A DNA stretch of 64,000 nucleotides from Planctomycetota bacterium (GTDB lineage: Bacteria; Planctomycetota; Planctomycetia; Planctomycetales; Planctomycetaceae). The stretch lies in the NCBI GenBank assembly GCA_018242525.1, contig JAFEBS010000017.1, forward strand, positions 285,106 to 349,105, given 5' to 3'. Both the position numbers and the translations under genes were made by a program. Under the pieces are notes generated by a model. The model searched no databases. It saw nothing but the letters and a program-made list of their open reading frames with translations, and was not told the DNA's origin. Shown here one piece after another: positions 44,565 to 51,482 of the stretch; the stretch's first letter is position 1; the number at the start of each line of letters is the position of its first letter.

Positions 44565-46877
44565 ATGAACCTCGCCAGCGCCTTCAAACTCAGCCTGTAT
44601 TCTGTCACCGCCCTGGCAGGTTGGATCCTGGGTGCGGCCGAGGAGGGCTGGATTCCGTACGGTTCGCTGTTGGCGGTGCTGGTTGGATACATCTGGTCTG
44701 AGGCGGAAACGGATGACAATCACTCACGGGGGATGAGCGACCTGCTCGCGTCGTTCCTGGGTTTCGTGGCACTGTGTGCCTCGACCGCAGAGTTCTTCAG
44801 TGAAAACGTCGAAGGTCGGCTATTGTCGGGGACGCACCTGGTCGTTTACCTGACGTGGATCGTGCTGCTGCAGCGCAAGACAAACCGCCGATACTGGCTG
44901 CTGATGGCACTCAGCATCCTGCAGATCGCAGTCGGGGCAGTCCTCATCGGCGGCCTGACGACCGCCTGGTTCGGCGCCGCCGCGGTCGTGTATGTCTTCG
45001 GTGCCGTCTGGACGCTGTCGGTCTTTACGCTGTACCGTTCCGCGGCGGAGTTTTCCCCCACCACGACGATGATCGCCGGAACTGCGAATCCTGCAGAAAG
45101 TGCGGCATTCGGTACTGTCCAGAATGAAAGTGGCGCGGCCTGGATTACAACTCCGTTTGTCTCAGGAGTGGCCTTCACCAGTGCCTCGGGTCTATTTATC
45201 AGTGCCTTGTTTTTCCTGCTGATCCCGCGTGTCTGGATTCCCACATCGGGTGCGCTGGCCAGTGACGATGTTCCCTCGGCAATCCGTTCTCCGCATTCCG
45301 CATTCGCGACTGAAGTTCGCCTGGGCGACATCGGCTCGATCCTGGAAAGCCTGGATCCGGTTCTGCAATTGCAACTGCACACTCCCGATCATCAACCGCT
45401 TTCACCGCAGGTTTACGCCGAGCAACTGGGCTATGCCGAACCGCTGTTTCGCGGGACGGCGCTCTCGATTTACGAGGAAGCACGCTGGAAAATTGATCCA
45501 CATGGAGTGCGTCCCACCAAATTGATTCCATATTCCCCCGGAACGATGGTCCGACAGGATATTCGACTTGAATACGTCGGAACCGATGCCTTGTTTTGCC
45601 TGGGAACGCCGTTGGGGATCATCGATCATGAAGGAAAGGCCGCTGGCGGTCTGCAACCATTTACAGGATTGATTACCCGTTACCCGACGATGAGTCCTCG
45701 GGGTTCCGTCCGCTATTCTGTCTTCTCGGAAAACCCGAAGCCTGACCGGCCGTCAGACGGCAGCGTCCGTGTGAATTCGATGATCCGTTCACAATCGCTG
45801 TATCTGCAATATGTGGCTCGGAATAAGCATCTTCCCGACGGGCTGTCGCGATTGCAGGAACTGGCCCGCAAGATCGTCAGCGACCATGAACACAATCACA
45901 AGCTGACACAGTTGCAGGCTGCTCGCGAGATTGAAATCTATCTGCGGGAAAGCGGCCGCTATTCCTACTCGCTCAGCCTGGCGGTCACGGACCCGAAGAT
46001 CGATCCTGTCGAAGATTTCCTGTTCAACCGCAAGCAGGGTCATTGCGAATACTTTGCGTCGGCACTGGTGCTGATGTTGCGATCGATTGATATTCCCGCC
46101 CGTCTGGTCACGGGGTTCAAGGGGGGGAATTACGACGTATCGACTCATACACTGCACGTCCAGCAGCGGCACGCCCATGCCTGGTGCGAGGCCTGGATCG
46201 ATCAGGGCTGGGTCACACTGGATGCCACTCCAGCGGATGAACGAACCGCCAGCGTGGAAAGTGTCTTGTCCAAGCGTTCCCTGTGGAGCGACATGCGAAC
46301 GCAACTGGCAGGACTCTGGGCAGACAACGTGGTCAACATTTCCCTGGAAAAGCAGGAGGAAGTGTTTTACCGGCCGATCCGTGAATTCATTGCGTCCATC
46401 GGCAGGATGGAAGTCTGGAAGTCTCCCCGGGCCGGGTTCGTCTCGTTCCTGAAGCTGCTGGTCAGTCCGCGTCAGTGGCTTAGTCCTCAAGGAGCAGGGG
46501 CCCTGTTCGTAACGATTGCCTCGGCCTGGCTCGCTGTTCGTTTCCTGAAACGGTTCCGCTGGTCGGTCTGGCGGCGCACACCAGACCTGACGGACAATCA
46601 CCCCATTGTCGAATTCTACGAGCGGTTTGTGCGCCTGATGCAGTCGCTGAACCTGCAGCGTGAAGAGGCTCAGACACAGCACGAGTTCGCTCAAGTCGCT
46701 ACTGCCGTTCTCCAGCCAAAACTGGAACTGGTTGGCCTGACCTGCGGCCCGACCGAGATCGCCGACCTGTTTTATCAGGTCCGCTTTGGTGACCGTGAAC
46801 TTCCTGCCGATGAGTCGCGGCGCATCGAAGAGATGCTGAATGGAATGGAACAGGCGCTCAATTCACGCGGTGCGTAA
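44565..46877 (+). CDS. Transglutaminase-like membrane protein (DUF3488 - transglutaminase - DUF4129)
   Basis: 770 aa. About six helices of DUF3488 (residues 1-210), a periplasmic transglutaminase core with Cys in KQGHCEYFASAL, His in RHAHAWCEAW and Asp in TLDATP, one more helix near 640-660, and a DUF4129-like tail (VEFYERFVRLMQSLNLQREEAQTQHEFA). This is the TgpA architecture: a periplasmic cysteine enzyme that remodels or crosslinks proteins, always paired with DUF58. Four bases after the DUF58 gene; followed by a bidirectional terminator. Confidence 0.9.
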   Translation: MNLASAFKLSLYSVTALAGWILGAAEEGWIPYGSLLAVLVGYIWSEAETDDNHSRGMSDLLASFLGFVALCASTAEFFSENVEGRLLSGTHLVVYLTWIVLLQRKTNRRYWLLMALSILQIAVGAVLIGGLTTAWFGAAAVVYVFGAVWTLSVFTLYRSAAEFSPTTTMIAGTANPAESAAFGTVQNESGAAWITTPFVSGVAFTSASGLFISALFFLLIPRVWIPTSGALASDDVPSAIRSPHSAFATEVRLGDIGSILESLDPVLQLQLHTPDHQPLSPQVYAEQLGYAEPLFRGTALSIYEEARWKIDPHGVRPTKLIPYSPGTMVRQDIRLEYVGTDALFCLGTPLGIIDHEGKAAGGLQPFTGLITRYPTMSPRGSVRYSVFSENPKPDRPSDGSVRVNSMIRSQSLYLQYVARNKHLPDGLSRLQELARKIVSDHEHNHKLTQLQAAREIEIYLRESGRYSYSLSLAVTDPKIDPVEDFLFNRKQGHCEYFASALVLMLRSIDIPARLVTGFKGGNYDVSTHTLHVQQRHAHAWCEAWIDQGWVTLDATPADERTASVESVLSKRSLWSDMRTQLAGLWADNVVNISLEKQEEVFYRPIREFIASIGRMEVWKSPRAGFVSFLKLLVSPRQWLSPQGAGALFVTIASAWLAVRFLKRFRWSVWRRTPDLTDNHPIVEFYERFVRLMQSLNLQREEAQTQHEFAQVATAVLQPKLELVGLTCGPTEIADLFYQVRFGDRELPADESRRIEEMLNGMEQALNSRGA

Positions 46878-46895
46878 CGAGCCGTCATAAAGACA

Positions 46896-46925
46896 AACGC
46901 CAGCCGAGTGAACTCTGCTGGCGTT
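46896..46925. terminator. Bidirectional terminator between transglutaminase and rpsT
   Basis: AACGCCAGC (46896-46904) and GCTGGCGTT (46917-46925) pair perfectly around 12 bases. On the minus strand TTTGTCTTTAT follows, giving a good intrinsic terminator for rpsT; on the plus strand only TTCTT follows. Confidence 0.7.
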
Positions 46926-46953
46926 CTTGAATGATCGAAGGCAGGTATCAGCC

Positions 46954-47271
46954 TCAGGAGGCTGCTGCTTCGGTGGCTGGGGGCGTTGGAGCGGCCGACA
47001 GCTTGTTGATCAACTTTGTCAGACGCGACTTGTCACGTGCGGCCTTGTTCGGATGAATCAGATGCTTGGCAGCAGATTGATCCAGCTTCTTGATCGCCAG
47101 ATGCAGCGCGGTCTTGGCTTCGTCCAGCGAATGGGTTCCACCGGGAACGGCCGCAGCGGTCGCACGCACCTTCTTCACAGTCGTTCGCAGGGCGGATCGT
47201 TGATGACGATTTCGCACTCGGCGACGTTCCATTTTTCGCAGGGCACGAGCGGCGCTTTCAGTGTTTGGCAT
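46954..47271 (-). CDS. rpsT: 30S ribosomal protein S20
   Basis: 105 aa, basic. S20 landmarks are MPNTESAARALRKMERRRVRNR near the N terminus (normally M.N..SA.KR...E..R..N), TTVKKVRA, and the helix LIHPNKAARDKSRLTKLINKL. Binds 16S rRNA early in 30S assembly. The last ten residues are Ala/Pro-rich. The frame extends upstream to 47433 but the ATG at 47271 gives the conserved start. Confidence 0.95.
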   Translation of the reverse strand: MPNTESAARALRKMERRRVRNRHQRSALRTTVKKVRATAAAVPGGTHSLDEAKTALHLAIKKLDQSAAKHLIHPNKAARDKSRLTKLINKLSAAPTPPATEAAAS

Positions 47272-47356
47272 GAATAAGCAACCAAAGAGCAAAAACCAAT
47301 GGGCAGCGGTCAAAACACAACCCCCACGGAAACCGCCGTTCCGCGCAGGGTCGAGC

Positions 47357-47362
47357 AGTATA
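47357..47362 (-). promoter_or_regulatory. Candidate -10 box for rpsT
   Basis: On the minus strand TATACT inside GTTATACTGC, about 85 bases before the rpsT start. The best -35 at 17 bases is TGGCAA, only a moderate match. Confidence 0.3.
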
Positions 47363-47456
47363 ACTTCCTGAATGCGAGGTTGCCAGTCATCCGGACCGAC
47401 TGGCGCAAAATGATCGCAAAGCTTTAATTGCAAGACAGATACAACACATCAATTGA

Positions 47457-48941
47457 TTAGTCATCCGCCTGATCACCGTCTTTAATGACGAATCGAGCCT
47501 TCAGCCGGGCGATTTCGGTCGCCAGTCCCGCCGTCTTGACGCTTCGCAGGACTTCGTCGAACTCCTTGTAGGCCGCTGGAGCTTCGTCTTTCGGGTACGT
47601 GCGGCAGTTGGTCAGGATGTCGGCCGCGTCGAATGACTGGTCGACCACATTCTGATCCAGTTCTCGGATCGCCTGCTTGCGCCCGAGTGCTCGGCCGGCG
47701 CCGTGGTTCACGCTGTAGCAACTGATCGAGGCACCCGGATCTGCCACCATCACACTCGATCCCGCCTGTGGATTTCCGGGCAACAGGATCGGATGTCCGG
47801 TACTTTCGTATCGGGTTCCCTTGAGGGCGTGATGTCCCGCCGGGAACGCACGCGTTGATCCCTTGCGATGCACCCACGCCTGCCGGTTGTCGACGATCTC
47901 CTTCCGCGCGATGTTGTGGCTGATGAAATACACCAGTTCTCCGGTCACACCAGGAATCACTTCCTGAAACGCCTCCAGCACCAGCGCGTTGATCAGCAGG
48001 TGATTGATCGTGGCAAAGTTGGCTCCCAGCGCCATGTCGTCCAGGTACGCGTTTGCCTCGTGAGTCCCCAAGGGGGCGTAGACCAGTTCCCGATCCTGAC
48101 CCGGCAGGGGGATGTCCCACTGAGCGAACTTGTGCTGCAGGGATTTGAACTGACCGGATGCCAGATTGTGCCCGATCCCGCGGGATCCGCAGTGCGACAG
48201 AAATGCCACGCAGCCGTCTTTCATTCCAAAGACGTCCGCCGCCTGACGGGCACGATCGTTGTCTTCGACATGCACGACTTCGCATTCTCCGAAATGGTTC
48301 CCACCACCGTAGGAACCGAGCTGGCAGATCTTGTCGGCAAAGTTGCGGAAGAAGCCGTGATCCAGGTGCTTCTGCAGGCGGATGGCCAGGGTGTCACGCG
48401 TGTCATCGTGGCCCAAATGGAACGCGTCTTCACACCGGTCGGCCCATTCAGGAGGAATCCCCACCGCCTGGCAGACCTCGGCCGATGCCCCTTCGATCAG
48501 GACTCGACGTCCCAACTCTTCAGCAATATGCCGTGACTTCTTCGCAGACCGTTGGCCGCGACCGGCTCCCGTCGGAGTCCGTTCGCAGATGGCATTGATC
48601 AGAGCGCGTCGGACTGGCCGGTCGATGATGGCATCGGCAGGCAGATCGAGTTGCAGCAGGCTCATCGAGCACTTGATGTCGACACCGACCGGTCCGGGGT
48701 AGATATGGGTGGGCGAAACCATCACGCATCCCACGGGGGCTCCGTATCCGCAATGTCCGTCCGGGTTCAACACCAGGTCGGTGACACCCGGAGCCAGTCG
48801 CGAATTGATCGCCTGCTGCAGGCAGCCTTCGTCAAACGTGTCACGAATGGCCTGGGTCCCGATCACGGTCACGGGCTTCGTATGGCCGTTCGTTGGCAGA
48901 ATCCCGGTCGCTTCGTCCGTGGCGATGATTTGCGGTGGCAT
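47457..48941 (-). CDS. rtcB: RtcB RNA-splicing/repair ligase
   Basis: 494 aa. Key residues visible: Asp88/Cys91 in GVDIKCSM, His216 in YGGGNHFGE, His250 in FLSHCGSRG, His342 in ISHNIARK, and the guanylated His413 in VNHGAGRALGR (metal ligands and nucleophile of RtcB). It joins 2',3'-cyclic-phosphate or 3'-phosphate ends to 5'-OH ends using GTP and Mn2+. It follows the RNA array (the last module ends 61 bases upstream), itself downstream of the TROVE gene, so one transcript is likely. No rtcA or archease gene adjoins it. Confidence 0.95.
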   Translation of the reverse strand: MPPQIIATDEATGILPTNGHTKPVTVIGTQAIRDTFDEGCLQQAINSRLAPGVTDLVLNPDGHCGYGAPVGCVMVSPTHIYPGPVGVDIKCSMSLLQLDLPADAIIDRPVRRALINAICERTPTGAGRGQRSAKKSRHIAEELGRRVLIEGASAEVCQAVGIPPEWADRCEDAFHLGHDDTRDTLAIRLQKHLDHGFFRNFADKICQLGSYGGGNHFGECEVVHVEDNDRARQAADVFGMKDGCVAFLSHCGSRGIGHNLASGQFKSLQHKFAQWDIPLPGQDRELVYAPLGTHEANAYLDDMALGANFATINHLLINALVLEAFQEVIPGVTGELVYFISHNIARKEIVDNRQAWVHRKGSTRAFPAGHHALKGTRYESTGHPILLPGNPQAGSSVMVADPGASISCYSVNHGAGRALGRKQAIRELDQNVVDQSFDAADILTNCRTYPKDEAPAAYKEFDEVLRSVKTAGLATEIARLKARFVIKDGDQADD

Positions 48942-49002
48942 GATGCAGTCCAGTCAGTCAGGGGGACACAAGTTTGCGATTGAAAACAAGCAGAAAAAAG
49001 AA

Positions 49003-49173
49003 TCCAGCACGGCGACAAGTGTTGAAGAAACGTTTCGTGCTCTACCACTGAGCTACGGCCCCCGAAAGTGTCTCAGGACTCGAAGAGTTCTGAAACCATT
49101 GGAGCCAGTGGGACTCGAACCCACGACCACGCGGTCCAAAACCATGTAGTTCCCTCGGCATTCGTCGTGCTGA
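49003..49173 (-). ncRNA. RNA module 4: helix-loop-helix enclosing a permuted tRNA with hairpin-capped acceptor
   Basis: Outer helix TCAGCACGACGA/TCGCCGTGCTGGA (one mismatch), internal loop AUGCC versus AACACUUG, inner helix GAGGGAAC/GTTTCTTC, then TACAT. Inside, the tRNA parts are in reversed order: variable TGGTC, T-arm GTGGG TTCGAGT CCCAC (49108-49124), acceptor strand TGGCTCC, a 38-base linker with a hairpin (GTTTCAG...CTGAGAC), then acceptor strand GGGGCCG, TA, and D-arm GCTC AGTGGTA GAGC (49039-49053). The seven acceptor pairs all form. The anticodon arm does not: only two pairs between CGAAA and CCGCG. Confidence 0.75.
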
Positions 49174-49206
49174 ATTCCATTGTTGTGGGAAATGCCCGTT
49201 GGAACA

Positions 49207-49302
49207 CACGCCGTCGACAAGTTTTGTGGAGAGTTCCCGTTGGTACGGGGTGGGGTTCGACGCCCACTGAAACATGTACTCCCCACGGCATTCGACGAAG
49301 TG
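49207..49302 (-). ncRNA. RNA module 3: helix-loop-helix with T-arm-like insert
   Basis: Outer helix CACTTCGTCGA/TCGACGGCGTG (10 of 11 pairs), loop AUGCC versus AAAACUUG, inner helix GTGGGGAG/CTCTCCAC (one wobble), TACAT. The insert is short: a T-arm-like hairpin GTGGG CGTCGAAC CCCAC followed by a second small hairpin CCCG TACCAA CGGG. No D-arm or acceptor halves. 96 bases. Confidence 0.68.
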
Positions 49303-49319
49303 TCTTCCGGTTATCCAAA

Positions 49320-49391
49320 CAACAGATGGACAAGGTCTTGTTGAGACACCAACATTGGGAAAATGTAGTCTCAACGGCATTCCATCTGTCG
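49320..49391 (-). ncRNA. RNA module 2: minimal helix-loop-helix without tRNA insert
   Basis: Outer helix CGACAGATGGA/TCCATCTGTTG (11 pairs), loop AUGCC versus AAGACCUUG, inner helix GTTGAGAC/GTCTCAAC (8 perfect pairs), then UACAUUUUCCCAAUGU, itself a small hairpin. 72 bases. It shows the bare scaffold shared by modules 1, 3 and 4. Confidence 0.7.
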
Positions 49392-49394
49392 CAG

Positions 49395-49465
49395 TGCCCC
49401 ACCGAGGAATCGAACCTCGACCGACAGTTTCGAAGACTGTCATGCCTCCATCACACCCGCAGGGC
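49395..49465 (-). tRNA. tRNA-Arg(TCG)-like gene in normal order, degenerate
   Basis: 71 bases in conventional order: acceptor GCCCTGC/GTGGGGC (seven pairs incl. G-U), D-stem GTGT/GCAT with loop GATGGAG, anticodon arm ACAGT CTTCGAA ACTGT (anticodon TCG), variable CGGT, T-arm CGAGG TTCGATT CCTCG, discriminator A. No CCA is encoded. The invariant T8 is G and A14 is not apparent, so aminoacylation is doubtful. It lies between RNA modules 1 and 2 and is not enclosed by the helix scaffold. Confidence 0.55.
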
Positions 49466-49487
49466 CTGTTCATTCACTGTTCAAAAA

Positions 49488-49626
49488 CAACATCTGGACA
49501 AGGGTTGTGCAGAGACGCCTTCACCTGCTCTACCGGATTGAGCTACACGCCCCTTGCGAGACGTGGCGGGATTTGAACCCGCAACCAGGTGATTAACATG
49601 TAGTCCCGGCGGCATTCCAGGTGTTG
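49488..49626 (-). ncRNA. RNA module 1: Y-RNA-like scaffold enclosing a circularly permuted tRNA-Asn(GTT)
   Basis: Outer helix CAACACCTGGA/TCCAGATGTTG (one mismatch), loop AUGCC versus ACAACCCUUG, inner helix GCCGGGAC/GTCTCTGC, TACAT. The insert (49521-49597) reads 3' half first: GTTAA, TCACC, variable TGGTT, T-arm GCGGG TTCAAAT CCCGC, acceptor CACGTCT, then C-GCAA-G, then acceptor GGGCGTG, TA, D-arm GCTC AATCCGGTA GAGC, A, GGTGA. Every stem has canonical length, T8/A9/A14 are present, and the acceptor ends are closed by a GNRA tetraloop. Joining GGTGA to ATGTTAA-TCACC would give a normal anticodon loop GTT (Asn). Confidence 0.8.
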
Positions 49627-49632
49627 TGCGAG

Positions 49633-49658
49633 GTGGGGCGGTCGTTCGACCGCCCCAC
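49633..49658. other. Strong hairpin between TROVE stop and RNA array
   Basis: GTGGGGCGGTCG TT CGACCGCCCCAC, 12 perfect pairs with a two-base centre. It starts 17 bases after the TROVE stop codon and 6 bases before RNA module 1. No T-run follows on the minus strand, so rather than a terminator it may protect the TROVE message end or mark a processing boundary. Confidence 0.55.
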
Positions 49659-49674
49659 GGACTATTCGTTTCGA

Positions 49675-51252
49675 TCAGATTGTCATGCGTTCGATTTCGC
49701 GAACCCAATGATCCTGCGTAAACCGATTGGCAGCAACATCGGCGATCAACCCGAAGACTTGATCACTGAATCCACCGACGTTGATGATGTCCGGTCGTTC
49801 CACCGCTTGAGTCGTCTCGTGCGGTTGAATATCGATGCAGACCATCTTCGCCTGCGGGTTCCGCTGCTTGTACACGGCCCACTGCTTCATCGTCTCGGTC
49901 GCACCGCCGCCGAAGCGGCCATAGTTTGGCGAGTCGACCCAGGATTCGTTGTCTGACACATACACGATCAGATCTCCCATCGCACGCCGCCGGTTCAGTT
50001 CCTCCAGCGGTGCGCTGCAGTTGGTTCCCCCGCACGGCAATGACGACAGCCGCTGGGCGTTCGTCATGACCGAATCACGCGGATTCAATGAGCAGTTCAC
50101 CACTTTGGACTCGAACGGCAGCACTTCGGCCTGAGGGTTCTTGCGCAGCAGGGCTGCAGCGACCAGGGCCGCCACATCAATGCAACGCACCCTGGTGGTT
50201 GAACCTTCACGCACACCCGTAATCGGCGATCGCATCGAACCAGACACATCCGGACAGACATAAACCTGTCCTTCGATGTTCGGCACATTTTCGATCGAGA
50301 TTTCCATTGCATCCTGCAACGCTTCGCGGATCGGTCGCGGGACTGATCCCTCGGTGTTCACGTAGGCTGCCAGCAACTGGTACGGCAACACACGCGAACG
50401 GGCGATCTGCTCACGATCCCGCAAGCGGTTCGCGATCAGGGAGAACATCTCCTGGCTTTCGAACACCCCATGTCGCTCGAACGTGTTCAGGTTCATGCGG
50501 GTGGTCTGCCACGTGGCGTTCCGGGCAACCTGGCACCAGTCCTGCTTCGTCAACGGCAAGCCGGTCAAAAGCTGAAATGGTACGTCCGGCACAGCGACCT
50601 TGCCGGGGTTGGTGTTCCGCAGGAACTTCTCGTACAGACGAACCAGTTCCGGCAACGCCGCCTTGTCGTGTTCGCGGCCGATCAGGTACCCGAAGAGGGC
50701 CGCCCGCTGTGGGGTCGTCGGCTTCGGATGCACCATCTTGATCACGTCCGCCAGCGACGGCGAATTTCCCACTGACCCCACGAACAATTGGTCGTCCGTG
50801 CGCGACTCGATCCACTGACAGACCAGCCGCTTCGGCAACGTTCCCAGCGACTTGCGGCCAGTCACACCGGAACGCATGATCTGAACGAAGTTTCGCAGCA
50901 TCTTCGGGCTGTCGATCACGCGATCGAAGATCTCGGCCATCAGGCCGGGGCCTTTCACCGACAGGATTGCACACAGCAGGGCGGGCATGTCCTTCATCTG
51001 GTTTCGCTGCCGGGCATACAAGGCGGTTCGGGCGATGAACTCAGGAGCAATGTTGTTGCACAGAGTCAGGACTCGGTCCAGTTGTTCTTCACCGCTGGCG
51101 TAAAAGGTGCTGTTGAAGCAGCCGGTGCTGGCAAACTGAGCCAGGGCCTGCTGCGGTGACCGCTGATACGCTCGACCTCCCGCTTCGTTCTGAGCGGTCG
51201 CCTGCGGTAACAGTCGTCCAGCAATCGTCTGGAACAGGGTCTTGTTGGCCAT
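49675..51252 (-). CDS. rsr: TROVE (Ro60/Rsr-like) RNA-binding protein
   Basis: 525 aa from ATG 51252 (GAGGGAGA site upstream). TROVE HEAT-repeat ring at about residues 15-330 (YQRSPQQALAQFASTGCFNSTFYASGEEQL, then FIARTALYARQRNQMKDMPALL), and a vWA domain with a complete metal site: Asp335, Ser337, Ser339 in PDVSGSM, Thr410 in GGTN and Asp434 in VSDNESW. Ro60 rings bind ends of misfolded RNA and are gated by Y RNAs; bacterial Rsr also partners exonuclease PNPase. Here it is the first gene of a TROVE-RNA array-rtcB operon read from a sigma-54 promoter. Confidence 0.93.
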   Translation of the reverse strand: MANKTLFQTIAGRLLPQATAQNEAGGRAYQRSPQQALAQFASTGCFNSTFYASGEEQLDRVLTLCNNIAPEFIARTALYARQRNQMKDMPALLCAILSVKGPGLMAEIFDRVIDSPKMLRNFVQIMRSGVTGRKSLGTLPKRLVCQWIESRTDDQLFVGSVGNSPSLADVIKMVHPKPTTPQRAALFGYLIGREHDKAALPELVRLYEKFLRNTNPGKVAVPDVPFQLLTGLPLTKQDWCQVARNATWQTTRMNLNTFERHGVFESQEMFSLIANRLRDREQIARSRVLPYQLLAAYVNTEGSVPRPIREALQDAMEISIENVPNIEGQVYVCPDVSGSMRSPITGVREGSTTRVRCIDVAALVAAALLRKNPQAEVLPFESKVVNCSLNPRDSVMTNAQRLSSLPCGGTNCSAPLEELNRRRAMGDLIVYVSDNESWVDSPNYGRFGGGATETMKQWAVYKQRNPQAKMVCIDIQPHETTQAVERPDIINVGGFSDQVFGLIADVAANRFTQDHWVREIERMTI

Positions 51253-51310
51253 CGTTGTCTCCCTCGTATTGGGTTTGACCGGTGAATTGCATTTGACGAT
51301 TTCGGTAAAA

Positions 51311-51326
51311 AGCACGCACTGTGCCA
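51311..51326 (-). promoter_or_regulatory. Sigma-54 (-24/-12) promoter for the TROVE-rtcB operon
   Basis: Minus strand TGGCACAGTGCGTGCT: the -24 GG and -12 GC are ten bases apart as required, TGGCAC is a perfect -24 element and GTGCT differs from TTGCT by one base. It lies about 60 bases before the TROVE start. Fits control by the divergent sigma-54 activator RtcR. Confidence 0.72.
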
Positions 51327-51422
51327 GAGGCAGACTCTTCCGGAATCGCTCGCGAAAGGCCTTGAAACCGCTTGTTTTCCAGGGGTTCTCGAAAACGGAT
51401 CATTTTTGACGTGGCAGAGAAG

Positions 51423-51438
51423 CGATATTGTGATATCG
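51423..51438. promoter_or_regulatory. Palindrome, candidate RtcR binding site (UAS)
   Basis: CGATAT TGTG ATATCG, perfect six-base arms. About 100 bases upstream of the sigma-54 promoter, the usual enhancer distance, and just before rtcR. A second weaker inverted repeat, GTTTTC (51374-51379)/GAAAAC (51391-51396), lies between. Confidence 0.45.
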
Positions 51439-51482
51439 TAGTTTATCTTTTGGGATCGTTCGTTCGCGGAGCCAGGATCGCA

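Noticed and set aside
49003..49626. Repeated GAATGCCG and CTTGTC motifs could be taken for a CRISPR array
   Set aside because: Spacing is irregular (72-171 bases), the copies differ in their helices, and the intervening sequence is tRNA-like rather than foreign spacers. No cas genes are present.
49488..49626. Module 1 as an ordinary functional tRNA-Asn gene
   Set aside because: The halves are in reverse order, the acceptor ends are joined by a tetraloop and no free 3' end exists, so it cannot be a conventional tRNA transcript.
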